DNA of 64,000 nucleotides from assembly GCF_028554725.1 (NCBI RefSeq), contig NC_071671.1, positions 14,321,501 through 14,385,500 of the forward strand, read 5' to 3'. Position numbers and translations under genes: made by a program. Positions 48,301 through 59,446 of the stretch are shown here, piece by piece. Under the pieces are notes generated by a model. It was not told the origin of the DNA. It saw only the letters and a program-made list of their open reading frames with translations, and searched no databases. Source of the stretch: Zeugodacus cucurbitae (Eukaryota > Arthropoda > Insecta > Diptera > Tephritidae). Within the stretch, counting starts at the first letter, position 1, and each line of letters opens with the position of its first letter.

Positions 48301-49435
48301 CAGCCCTATTCTGTGCACTTGACAAAATAACAAAAACATTGAAATTTTTTTCAAATTTTTATCAAGTAAAAAATTTTTTGGTATTCTGTGACAATTTTGA
48401 TAAAATAAAAAGCTTGAGTACGCATAGCTTTTCCCCGCACGTGTGGGAAAGAAAATAATGTAAACAGAAACAGCTGATTTCTGTCCAATTATATTGAAAT
48501 GAATTGAAAAATTTATTTGAATTATTCTATAAAGTACGTTTTCACATACATTTCAATTTTTGTTGCAAAATAGTTAGTAATTTAACTTCATTTTCAGAAT
48601 AAATTTGCTCTTGGTCTAGACGTGAAGTTTCTGAGAGTGCGCAAATATTCCATGCTCCGAATCTGGCCCTATTTTTCATGCATAAAGTCGTTATTTGTAT
48701 GAGTGTTTGTTTTAACCGAGCCTTCTTCATTGTAGCTTCATTAATAAGTTTGGTTTACGATTGACCGGTTATCAGCCTATCTATCCGATTCTAATGAGAT
48801 ATCGAGTGAAGCGTCCCGGACCTGATGCAAAGTTTTTGATTTGGTTTTACAACCCCATTCCCAGATCCCCCCTAATCTTTTGGTCCCCCGCAAAGCCATA
48901 GAATACTATATAATATAATACATCTACATATGTACATATGTCCTTTATAATATATTTAAAAATATTTGGAAAGCAATTTTGATTTAGTTGGTAGTTATGT
49001 TTAGCTTTAGAAAAGTTTTTTGGGGACTACGAAATCTTTGTTCATTATTGGCAAAAAGCTGAAGCTGTAATCGTATGTAATACAGAGAAAACAATGTCCT
49101 CAAAGTTACCCTCATTATCTTAATATTTTATATAAAAAAGGGAAAAATAAACTTCGTAATATAAAAACGGCTCAATACCGCGAGCCATCAACATGTTCAT
49201 ATGTTTCCTCTTTGTATAGAAATAACGACAAAAGTAAAATATCTCCATTGCAACAAATTCACTTTCACACCCATCCACAACTAGATATTTTATTTGTCAA
49301 GAGCATTTTACTTCTTAACAACTTATAAAGAAAAAAGCTTTTTATTTTAGACACAGAATACGAAATGCTTGATAAATTTCAAATTTTTACAAATTAGAAA
49401 TTTGTTGAATTTGTAAAGTGCACAGAATAGGGCTG
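48301..49435. mobile_element. TIR element between TTA sites (PIF/Harbinger-like by target)
   Basis: The left end cagccctattctgtgcactt (48301) is repeated inverted at 49435. The similarity runs about 100-115 bp inward on both sides (to about 48416 and from about 49336), including a second ggtattctgtg motif. TTA is present on both flanks (48298-48300, 49436-49438), matching the 3-bp TWA duplications of PIF/Harbinger. The 1.1-kb interior shows no transposase. A short minus frame at 48730-48542 is unrecognised. It is a non-autonomous element; the superfamily rests only on the target. Confidence 0.7.
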
Positions 49436-49438
49436 TTA

Positions 49439-52400
49439 ATCTTTATTCAACGCAAATGTATTTTTCATGAATTAAAATTTTAATTTGTCAAACATATTTT
49501 TTCTATTATGTTACCATATTTCATAATAAAATTGTATAGAAACTAAGCAACGACTGTGAAACGCAAAACGTCTACTCAGTATATTGCCATGTTTAGATAA
49601 GATTTTATTTGGGCACAACTTAAGCACAAACAATGAAATCAAGCATTAAATTCATTGAAACAGATTAATTTTATAGGAAATTTCGAAAACTTTCAGCTTG
49701 CCAACTCGTTTAAGAATTCTCAACTAGCCCTTCACCTTCAAACAAAAACAATTTACCGTAAACTCAACTGTAAATAAGTAGAATTATACGAGTATACAAA
49801 TTTTGGTTGAAACACCCTGCGACGCTGGAAAATGATAACAAACAAACTGCCATCAAGTGATTTTTGAAAAATCAACAAAGACATTTCACCAAATGACGTT
49901 TTCCAAATATTCGCACCGTTCTCCACTCTCCGCACGCACGTAAAATGAATTGACAAAATTACAAAGTAGATATTATTTTAAGCCGCAAGGAATAAGGAAT
50001 AAATAAAAAATGTTACAATCCACTGAACAAAGAATCAGAGCAAGAGAGGGAAAGGGGAATGGGAAAATGTAAAAGCAAAACAGTGCGCGGTGCGTGTTGG
50101 AGCTGTTGGCATTCATTAAAACAGTGATGGCGTTAAGGCGGTCGCGATGGGAAAGACAATCAAAATGTGGGCGGAATTTTGCTAGAGAAAAGCATTGCCA
50201 ACAGCAACAATTTAATGCTTTTATCGCCATTTCCTTACTGTAACCGGTTAAGTAGTTGATCTTGTTTGCATGCTCATCATGACTATCGCAGCATCCTTGC
50301 GGCAACAATGACTGCAACGCAGAGAACAATGTTGCCCCAAATGAGCGTCAAGGCGACAGCTAGATCGACTGCTGTTTAGCTATATTTGAGAGTAGTGGGA
50401 ACAGAAAATAGAACAAAGGGCGTGTTGACACGACAAAAACAATAACTAGAAAGAACGCTTTTTGTAAATCTTAGAAGTGCTGCTTTCTTTGTAACGGCCA
50501 TATATAGCTATTAGATCACTAGAAAAGTTCAATATTATATATATATATATATATTTTGTTATATTTATGGCGGAATGCTGCGGCACTCGGTTATTACTGT
50601 GAGTTCAAAAATGTATAATATTTGTTGTCGTATAATTGCTTGTTGTTAGTAGTGCGTTTTTATTGCGTGAGCCGTTCATTCAGAGAAAGTGCCGTTATGT
50701 TTTACAGTTTTCACTAAATTGACAATTTTATGTGAGTTATGCAATTGTCTTACCATTTCCATCTCAATTTTGTTAATTAAAGATTGGTTTAGTTGTTTTT
50801 TAAGATCGTTTAGTTCTTTATTTAAATTTTATATTTATATTATTCATAATCGATTGCATATTAGTAAATGATAATCATAATATAATAATAAAAATTAATA
50901 ATTTTGATACTTAAATTCACCGAAGATAACTGCATTTTATGCAGCGATTCCTGTAGTAGAATAGTACAAAATGTGTATTCTTTGCCAGAGACAGAGTAGG
51001 GATCAAAGTCACCGGAATCCGCATCCTCAAGTTCTAGTCAATCCTGAAAAATTATATATTCAATACATACCTTCAAGCTTGCTATCCAAAAAACCGATTT
51101 CGATATAAAGCTGCATCTCATCCTTCTCGTCAGGAGCGCGAAAAATCGGCTTGGTATCATCATATAGAATATTTCTCAATTCGATGAACAGGCGTCCGGC
51201 CACACCAAATCAATGGAAATGATCGTCATTTTCTCCATATTGTAATCAGGTGTATCAGAGCTAAATTAAGCTTCGTTGTGATACCTTTCGCACATTAGGT
51301 TCAAGTGTTGTCTAAGGACGAAAGCAAAAAGATACAATAAAAGAAGTGATGAGTGTTTCAATAGGTATATATAAGAGCGAAAAGGTTGAAAATCGGAAAT
51401 ATTTCCGCAAATTAAATAAAAGAACATATTGGTAATAAGTTGCCGATGATTGTCCCAATTCATTGAAAAACTTCAGTTTCCTTAACTACTATATATAGAA
51501 AAAGTGCTCTCTCATTAAGCCTTTGCAACTCCTTAATAATTAATTAATAATACACACACATTCATATTCGTCACTAGTAAATAAATAAAAAGTACACATA
51601 CTGACGCAAAATAAAATCAAATAAGTAGTTTTAATGGAATGGTTGCAAGCGCTTCGAACAAAAGCAAAAATTTGCGTTTGCCAAATAACTAGTGAAAATG
51701 TGAGAAATGCGCATTAGGTAAGTGCTATGTGCTGGCAAGCGTAAATGTGGCGGTATGCTATGGCAAGGCAAGCTCTAAAGAGCATGCACTCCACAAAGTG
51801 CAGAGTGACTAAAGAGCAGCAAAACGAAAATTCCGCCACTCAGCTGGGCGCCGCACACAAACACACCCACAAATCTGAATGCGCTGAAGCATAAACTCGT
51901 TCGGTCTGCCGAGCGTGCGGGGCAGCAGACCAGATGCACCCCATGTCAGGGTTAAATTTATCACCTGCACTAAAAGGTGAAACAAACAACAACAAAGTGT
52001 TGTATAAATAAATAATTTTATAAGCGCACATCGCAGGTATATGTACATCCTTTGAAGGATATATGTGCAGAGCTGAATTTATTTATGTATTTTTATTGTT
52101 CCGATCGCCATTTTTATGAGCTGCGAGATAAGACCCACAGCATCCCAGAATCTGCACGTTTTGGCTATTATTATTATAATATCAGCAGAGTGTGCGGTCG
52201 CATAATCTTATTGCAAAGAGGATGCGGATACACGAACCTATTTCCGGCATTTTTTAGGGGTTATTATTCAGACCACCTTTGTAGTGAAAATTTATTATGA
52301 TTAAACGGTCCGCTGATGATGGTGTTATCGGCTCACCTATTTTGTGTATAAATTTATTTTACTTTTAGTGGGGTTGAACTTTCTCTTTTAAGGAAGGCTG

Positions 52401-52941
52401 CATTTGTAAATGATATACATACTATTAGGCGGTGTTCAATTGTGAATGGGTAGAGTATGCCTAGCTAATTGATACAGTGGAGATTATGAATGATATAGAT
52501 TAAACCGCTGGGATTCGAGTTATTATAAGTAATTAAGAAACAAATAGTTTTTATAATATATATAATGTCTAGGGAGTGATTCAAAATATTAACTCCAATT
52601 GGCGAATTGAAACAGTTTTAAAGAGCTTTCAAATTTGAAGGCTTTCTGAATAGAAATATGAAAAGGTTCTATTTTTATCAATTTAAATGATAGCTCCTAA
52701 GATATTTAAAAATTTCTTTCAAAATATGAATATAAAAGCTCTCAAAAACTTACAGAATTATTATAGAAATAAAGCCACAATTATCAGTAGACAATTTTTA
52801 TTAAAAAAAAACTGTTCACTTTATGTAAATCTCTCATGTAGATTGTTAGATTGAACTCTACAGTTTTTGCACTCTCCGTGGAGCGTTTTTACACAGTCAA
52901 AATAATTGCACAATAAAAATTTTTATTGAGAAACCCTTTTT
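49439..52941. other. Intergenic, 3.5 kb, no gene recognised
   Basis: AT-rich. Contains an (AT)n microsatellite at 50535-50555. The region 49980-50380 is more balanced in base use, with a 118-codon minus frame that lacks motifs. The frames at 51809-52048 are GC-richer but overlap each other on the same strand and show no family features. Confidence 0.5.
50535..50555. repeat. (AT)n microsatellite
   Basis: About ten uninterrupted AT units. No other feature is attached. Confidence 0.9.
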
Positions 52942-53296
52942 TGCCTTTTACACTGCCGACTAATCGATAACCGATCAGCTGTTATACATTTTTGTTTTTG
53001 CTTTTCATAAGAAGTTGCTAAGTTTCATCAGCTGATTGTTTTTTTTCAGCAGCGACATCTATCATAGCTGTTTTAATCAAAAAATTCAACCAATCGCAGA
53101 CAAAGAACGTCTTTGTATATATAATTGCAAATACGGTATTTGTCGCAGAGTTTCATTTAATTTTCAAGTCAATTAAAATTCAAATAAAAATTAATGTCTA
53201 GTACATTTTTACTTTGAATGGTAAATCTATCTTAATAAGCGTTTTAATCGAGCAGAGGCCGGTTAATTGATCAATTAGCTCCTGTGTAAAAGGGCC
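52942..53296. mobile_element. Probable MITE with ccttttacac ends
   Basis: The left end tgccttttacactgccgact and the right end, reverse-complemented, tggcccttttacacaggagc start alike. The inner parts (aatcgataaccg and aattaaccgg) also resemble each other, so the terminal repeats are imperfect over about 35 bp. The right 140 bp (53150-53290) recur inverted at 60985-61150, which shows a dispersed family. There is no coding content. Target duplication not identified. Confidence 0.55.
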
Positions 53297-56141
53297 ATTA
53301 CATGTGAAAGCAAATATTATAATAATATTATTAAATAATTTAATTTTACTTTTATTAAGTGTTACATTCAAACAAATTTCTTACTTGCTCACACCCACTT
53401 GCTTTCAGTTTGAAAAATTCAAGAGATTTTAATTATAATATCAAGCGAGCAAGCAAGAGGCTGGCGTCTCTTACACGTACCAAATTACAAGCCGTTACGG
53501 TGAGTGGAATTTCTCAAAAGGACATGTTTATTCCCAGGTGAAATATTTGCGCAAATTTCACATTCCACATTAGATAGCCTGAATAAGCTATTGCTACCAT
53601 TTTCTATTACCAAGCTTTATATATATATATATAAACATACAGCAAATGAATTATTAGCTAAAGAGAAGCGACGATATATATAACAGTATACTTATATACT
53701 AAATGTGCTAAAATGTGCCTTAATTCTTTTTCATTTCATATTTCTTTTTTTTTTCGCTTTTTGACGGTTGCTTTACTGCAAAATTATGCCAATTATGCGG
53801 TAAATGAGCACCAAAAACATTTCACTTGATTTATATAGGAGCAAATAGGAGTAATGTATACAAAGATGATGAGAGAGAGAGTGAAGCCAAAGGATTGTTA
53901 TCAAAGAAAGCAGCAAACAAATTATAAATTATAATTTTTTTGCACAAATTCAACAAACAGCAATAAATTACTCAATGCTACTTGGCACAGGCAGCAAAAT
54001 TGCAGCAACAAAAGCATTTGTACATTAATTAAGTGTTTGGGAGAAGTGGAAGCAGAGAAAATATCACGCATTGTTTGAGGCCACGCGGGCGTATGAGTGA
54101 TGTTAATTAATTTGCTCTGAGCACAATGGTGGAGAACAAAATCTTTTTCGGGTGCAGTGAATGAGAAATGAAAAATATTTATATTCAGCAAGGAAAGCAT
54201 GGAAGGAGAAAGCAGAATCTTTTACAGGGTTTCAAATGAGAAAATTCATATTTTATCCTCATCAGTCAATTCCAATATATTAAATATATGTCTTTGCGAA
54301 GCTTTCACACAAATTGTGGAATGTTTTCATTTTGTATTGAAACGATAGCAACTTAACATTAAAATTTAAGTTCATTATTATATCAAAGAAGCCGTATGTC
54401 ATATGCAAAATATTAAAGAAAAAGCTTTTTTCAGCTTTCATTTATTTAAACAAAAATGAAAATCAGTGTTAAGTGAAAATTAATATTTTTCAACAGCAGC
54501 ACATAAATGAAAAGGTGAATATAATTTTTTTATAAAAATAAATAACAAAATACCAGCTCCTATTGTTTTCCCTTAAGTATTTTCACAACTGTTTCGGTTT
54601 TCGTTTAATTTCGACAAGTAACAAATGAGCCATTGTGTGTGCAGTTCCCTAGACTTTAGTGCAATTTTCTTCTTGCATAAGAATTCTGCTGCAAAGTTCT
54701 CAGCCCACTGCTGCATTTATTAGCTTGTAAGGTCGGCCCACATGTTGGCATTTATGCAATCCCATAAACATTATGCACTGTGGCAGTAATGTCGACTAGA
54801 CCAACGTATATACATAAATATACAGAGGTGCAGATGAATGCAAGCCATTTAGAAGAAGTGTAGCGGCGCATTAGTGCAAGGAAAACTCTAGCAGGAAAGA
54901 CTCAATTGCTTTTGAAAGCATAAATACCAACAAATATGCAAATTTAAATGTGAATATACATATATTTAACAATGCAGCCTAGCTGTATGCTTCAAGTAAA
55001 TATCACTAGCAGCCATATTAACAATACGGTGTTGCCAAATGTATTTTTGAAATATATGTGCATATTTATGCATTGTAAACGAACGAACGCCTTTGCTGTT
55101 GGCGACTGTTGCTATATCAGAAATATTATTTCAAAGCATGCGGTAGTAATTTTCAACACATCTGGTACTTTGTTGAAAAGTAACTGTAATAACTTAAATT
55201 TTATGTATGTGTATGAATGAAAGTTGTATTTGGAGTAGGACTTACTCAACATAATAGCAATTTCTCGAAGTACATTTTGAGTAATGTAAAGTTTGTCGGT
55301 AATTGTTTAAAATTTGCAACTAGATGAAGTAGCTAGGTAGTTTATTTTAACAACCTTTATCAATATGCACTTCATATTCTCAATGTAATAACAATATACA
55401 GATGCAACACAATCACGTTCAAATATAAGAGAAAATAATTGAGAATCTTAATATTAAGCTACTCATATAATTAATATAGATGATTTGACGAGTATTTGGG
55501 GTTTCTTAACAAAGTAACTTATTATGGTTTGGTTTATACTTGGTTTGGTTTTATACCTTAATAAGTTAGATATGTGGTGTTAAGTTATATTAAACAAGTC
55601 ACCGATCAATGAACAGTTTGGTAGCATTATTTTTTGATTTTTCGAACTATTTGACTTGTCCTTAATTTGTTAAAATTATGATAGTATCTGAGAATTTTAT
55701 ATTTTAGTTTTAAGAACCTTTTTAAGTGATTTTTAGTATTATTTTACTTAATGAGATTTTATTTTTAATTTTTCTTTGATTATTTTTAATCTTTTAAGCC
55801 ATATAATGTTTTTTAATTCGTAATTTGTTTAAATTTTTGAACTCGCAATGTTTTTTATGTAATTATTTTGTTTATCTTAAATATTTTCATATGTTATATT
55901 TTTATTTCTTCTAAATAATTTTACTTAACATTTCTATGTATTTAAGTTTAATTTTGTTATATTTTTCATTTTTATTTATTTTTTTACTCTGCATAATCCA
56001 ATTTACACGACTCTACGGAAACACACTAATCGCCAGCAGCTGTACTTATACAACCACAACTCACACACCATACCTACAGCCCGATGATACTTTCCCTACA
56101 TATACACACTTACAATTCTGCTTAAACCAATATGACGAAGC
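53297..56141. other. Intergenic, 2.8 kb, no gene recognised
   Basis: Very AT-rich, with an AT microsatellite at 53621-53634 and T-rich DNA at 55640-55990. Short frames only. Confidence 0.5.
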
Positions 56142-56149
56142 GGTAGGCG

Positions 56150-57001
56150 TAGAGATGGGTTTAGATCTGGTTATTTACCCATTAAACCCATTTCATACCC
56201 GTGTATTTATCTAATTTCGGGTAAGTATTGTAAAATATTGAGAGCAATTAAATTTAAGCTCAAACATATTTGGTTGAATTACAAAATGGATTTGTAAGCT
56301 AGAATCAAATGAATTTAATATACACATGGTATATTTCGCGTTTAATGAAATTAAAAGCAAGTTTGAATTAGAGTTTGCTTCAACTATGATACCGAATGAT
56401 GACGAAAAAACTGAGCTATCAACCATATTCAACACACGATTTAAAAAAACCGTAAAACCGATACATTTAGCTGCGAATTTGCTAGATCCTAAGGCACAAA
56501 GAAGTGATCTTGATCCGTCTGAGGAGGTAGATGCATTGGAGTTCATTCACACAATGTCACAGGCGCTAAACATAAATGTAATGGCAGATTTTGCCAACTA
56601 CAAGGCCAGGAATGATTTCTGGGCAAAAACTTTTGTCTGGAGCTGTTTGGATGAAATTTCTCCAGTAACTTGACCCACCCCACTCAATTTGAAAATTCCA
56701 TGAATTCTTCACTAGAATGTACACAAGACGATATACCTTCAACTTCAGCCGCGACCGTGCACTCTACTCGATATGAATTTTTATCGGATACGGACAGCGA
56801 CAGCAAATACGATTAAATTTAAAAAATATTTAATTTGATATTAAAAAATATAATAATAATTCATAATAAAAAATTAAATTCCTTTAATTTATTTAAATTT
56901 TTCTTTGCTCTGATTTATACCCACATTTTGGTTAAATACCTTGGTATTTACATTTAAATACCCAATTTACCTTTTGGGTATTTACCCTTGTCCCATCACT
57001 A
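56150..57001 (+). mobile_element. Decayed hAT element
   Basis: The left end tagagatggg (56150) and right end cccatcacta (57001) form an imperfect inverted repeat. Flanking 8-mers ggtaggcg (56142-56149) and gataggcg (57002-57009) differ at one base, an aged 8-bp duplication. About 850 bp remain, most of the transposase gene having been lost. Confidence 0.85.
56326..56670 (+). pseudogene. hAT transposase, C-terminal fragment
   Basis: The plus frame includes RFKKTVKPIHLAANLLDPKA, DALEFIHTMSQ, ADFANYKARNDFWAKTF and VWSCLDEISPVT, the block ahead of the C-terminal dimerisation region of hAT transposases, in the usual order. A stop (TGA 56671) replaces the expected WW. Further downstream, a Ser/Asp-rich tail (YEFLSDTDSDSKYD then TAA, about 56770-56815) looks like the original C-terminus. 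The N-terminal zinc finger and first catalytic residues are absent, so no function is possible. Confidence 0.85.
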
Positions 57002-57009
57002 GATAGGCG

Positions 57010-57956
57010 GAACAACACCTAAGGCGACTAAATTGACGAACTTTGTTTGTTGCACAACCTACTGCATAGCCGGTATGTATGTATGCCAAACACAAATACA
57101 AAAACACACATTTGCGTCGGTGGCCACCAAAAGTTTTCCAATAAAATCTTCAGTGCTAACACACATTGCATTTTGAAGTAATGGTACATCGGTGAAGTGG
57201 GAGCGTAGACTTACTTAGTAACCCAGTAGGAAAAGGATATACAAGTTGTTATTAGATCTGTTAATTGGGAAAAGGTGAGGAAAATATCTATAACTCAAAT
57301 AGAAATATTAGATAGAATTGCAGTATCCTGTTTCTATATTGTCTCAAACACACTATTGTGAATTTTGGAACACATTTTTTAATTTTGTACGGTGAAAGTT
57401 TAATTTTTTGAAATTTTAAAACCTGTTGAGAATTACAAGTTCAATAGATATTATTTAAGGAACGAAAAATGACAAAACTACATACGTATTTTTTGAAATG
57501 ACTCGAGAGTTTAGTTGAGCATTCCGGTGCAAATTGTACTATGTCTTTGACGTGCGAAATGGTCGCCAGATGTACATATGTAGGTTATACGAAAGAGTGT
57601 GGTTTAAATAAAATATGAGCTTCGAGATTTATAGATGCAAGCGTGACATATATTTGCGCGGAGTATATTTACAATTGTATGTTTGCATGGCTCCTTTTAA
57701 CTTATTCACACTTACAGTAAGTACAAATCAAGTAATATTTCAACGAAAGTTATGTTACGAAATTGTTTGGTATAGTGTTTATGAAAAAAAATATAAACAA
57801 GTATTACAAATACCCATAACTTCTTTATAAAGGCCGTTTTTGAAGTGTTTCCACATTAACGGTATTATTCAATGGGAGTTGCTTTATCAATGTGTGTATA
57901 TGTGTATATTTATAGAAATCTTTATATGTATTCTCGAAGTTATAGCTACATATTTT
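57010..57956. other. Intergenic, no feature seen
   Basis: AT-rich, short frames only. Confidence 0.45.
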
Positions 57957-58768
57957 TAAACTCTCGCAACATAAGTTGCTTAGAGAGTATTATAGTTTTG
58001 TTCACATAACGGTTGTTTTTGAATAAAAATTAAGATATCTTGACGAAACTTGGGCGAAATCGGACCATTGCCACGCCCACAAAATTGCGAAAACCGAAAA
58101 CTTACAAAGTGTCATAACTAAGCCATAATAAAGCTAGAAAAGTAAAAGTTGGTATAAAGGATCGCACCCAGAAGGGGCATATCTGGATGTAATGTTTTAT
58201 GAAATGTGGATATAAAGTTTTATGTGAGTATCTCGCAAACCAATAAAGCTGTCTCAACCAAACTTTCCGCAGTAATTTCATAAAAATTGATATAATGGAA
58301 TTAAAGCCACGCCCACCTCCCATACAAAGGTTAGGTTGAAAATTACTAAAAGTGCGTTAACTCACTAATTTTTAACCGAATATGGAGGAAATTTTTTCTT
58401 CTAATAGTGTGTCTCTGTTCCAAAAATTAGTAAAATCGGATCATAACTTCTCCTAGCTCCCATATACCTAATTATGGGTTTTTCAAAAATACGGTGGGCT
58501 TTATTCCGCATATACTGGTTAATATGTGAGATATCTTAGCAAAATTAGAGCGCGTAGTCTTGGATATAGTGTACCTTGGTGGTGAAAATGAGTGAAATCG
58601 GTCCATTAATTACCTCAGCCCTCATACCCTATATATGATGATTACCGTTATTCTATTGGACCTTATGCCGAATATATGGAACAAATCGTGTGTGATCTTA
58701 ATAAAAACATAGCAATAATTTGCGAGAGTATAAAATGTTCGGATGCACCCGAACTTAGCTTTCCTTTC
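57957..58768 (+). repeat. Helentron/DINE-1-like dispersed repeat, internally deleted copy
   Basis: Left end aaactctcgcaacataagtt, the acataacggttgttt block, then a jump past the microsatellite to aaaattaagatatcttgacg. It continues through the ccacgcccacctcccataca block to tttgcgagagtata, the gttcggatgcacccgaac hairpin and ccttt. About 600 bp shorter than the long copies. Confidence 0.8.
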
Positions 58769-59302
58769 CCCACTTTTTTTAATTAAAATTATATTATTGT
58801 GTAAATCGCAACGACTTTGCCATTGACGATTGAAAAACAAGGAACCCTCTTTTCTTTCTGTGGAATAAGCGACAACGTTAAATGTAAGTAAATTATTGCT
58901 GCTCATGTTGATATTCGTTACTTATTAGGTAGCCAGAAAGGGTAATAGGATTTTTATATGAACAAGAGAAACTAGAGGACTCTGATCATATTTTTTAAAC
59001 CCAACCTAACTATTAAGAATCCTATATCATTTTAATATAACACTTTAATCAATTTGATGTTAATAGTTTCGAATAAATCAAGCTGATATAATCATCAGCT
59101 TAAGTAAATATTAACATGCTTGTAAACTTTGAAAATTACTATGTTTCATAAAATCTTTCCATAAATATGTACGGAGCATTTTCATGCGCCAGTTAGCAAT
59201 TCATAATTCATTTACCATTTTTTATTTTTTTTTATCTCACTTAGCATTTTTTCCTCGATTATTCTATACCGATATATAAATGCATGTAATCTTTGCACTC
59301 AC
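58769..59302. other. Probable intron or 3' part of the GalNAc-transferase gene, nothing recognised
   Basis: AT-rich. On the minus strand it follows the donor at 59302 (gtgagtgcaaag). The next expected exon (MAGGLF and WGGENLELSFK blocks) was searched for by eye here and further left and was not found. Confidence 0.4.
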
Positions 59303-59446
59303 CTTGTGTCGCTTGCGTTTACGTTCCGGCACTGCATGCCAATTAAATTGTAAATTCAATGTTGTATGATCAATGAAATCGATGACCGGACAAACCACAG
59401 TGGTGCTATTGCGAGCGATGCGATCGAGCAGCGGTTTATTTAGCAA
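59303..59446 (-). CDS. Polypeptide N-acetylgalactosaminyltransferase, third visible exon (atypical)
   Basis: The minus strand reads LLNKPLLDRIARNSTTVVCP, VIDFIDHTTL, then NLQFNWHAVPERKRKRHK, followed by a good donor gtgagtgc (59302 leftwards). This is the segment after the DSH motif in GalNAc-transferases, Golgi enzymes that add GalNAc to Ser/Thr of secreted proteins. Two oddities. The expected Gly-Trp-Leu at the start reads -LL, and no AG precedes it: the pyrimidine-rich tract runs to ccatctgcttg without an acceptor. And the segment of about 18 residues that normally joins the TL-EY region to GGFDWNLQF is absent in frame. The start at 59446 is therefore approximate. Either the gene is decaying or the exon uses an unusual acceptor. 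Confidence 0.75.
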
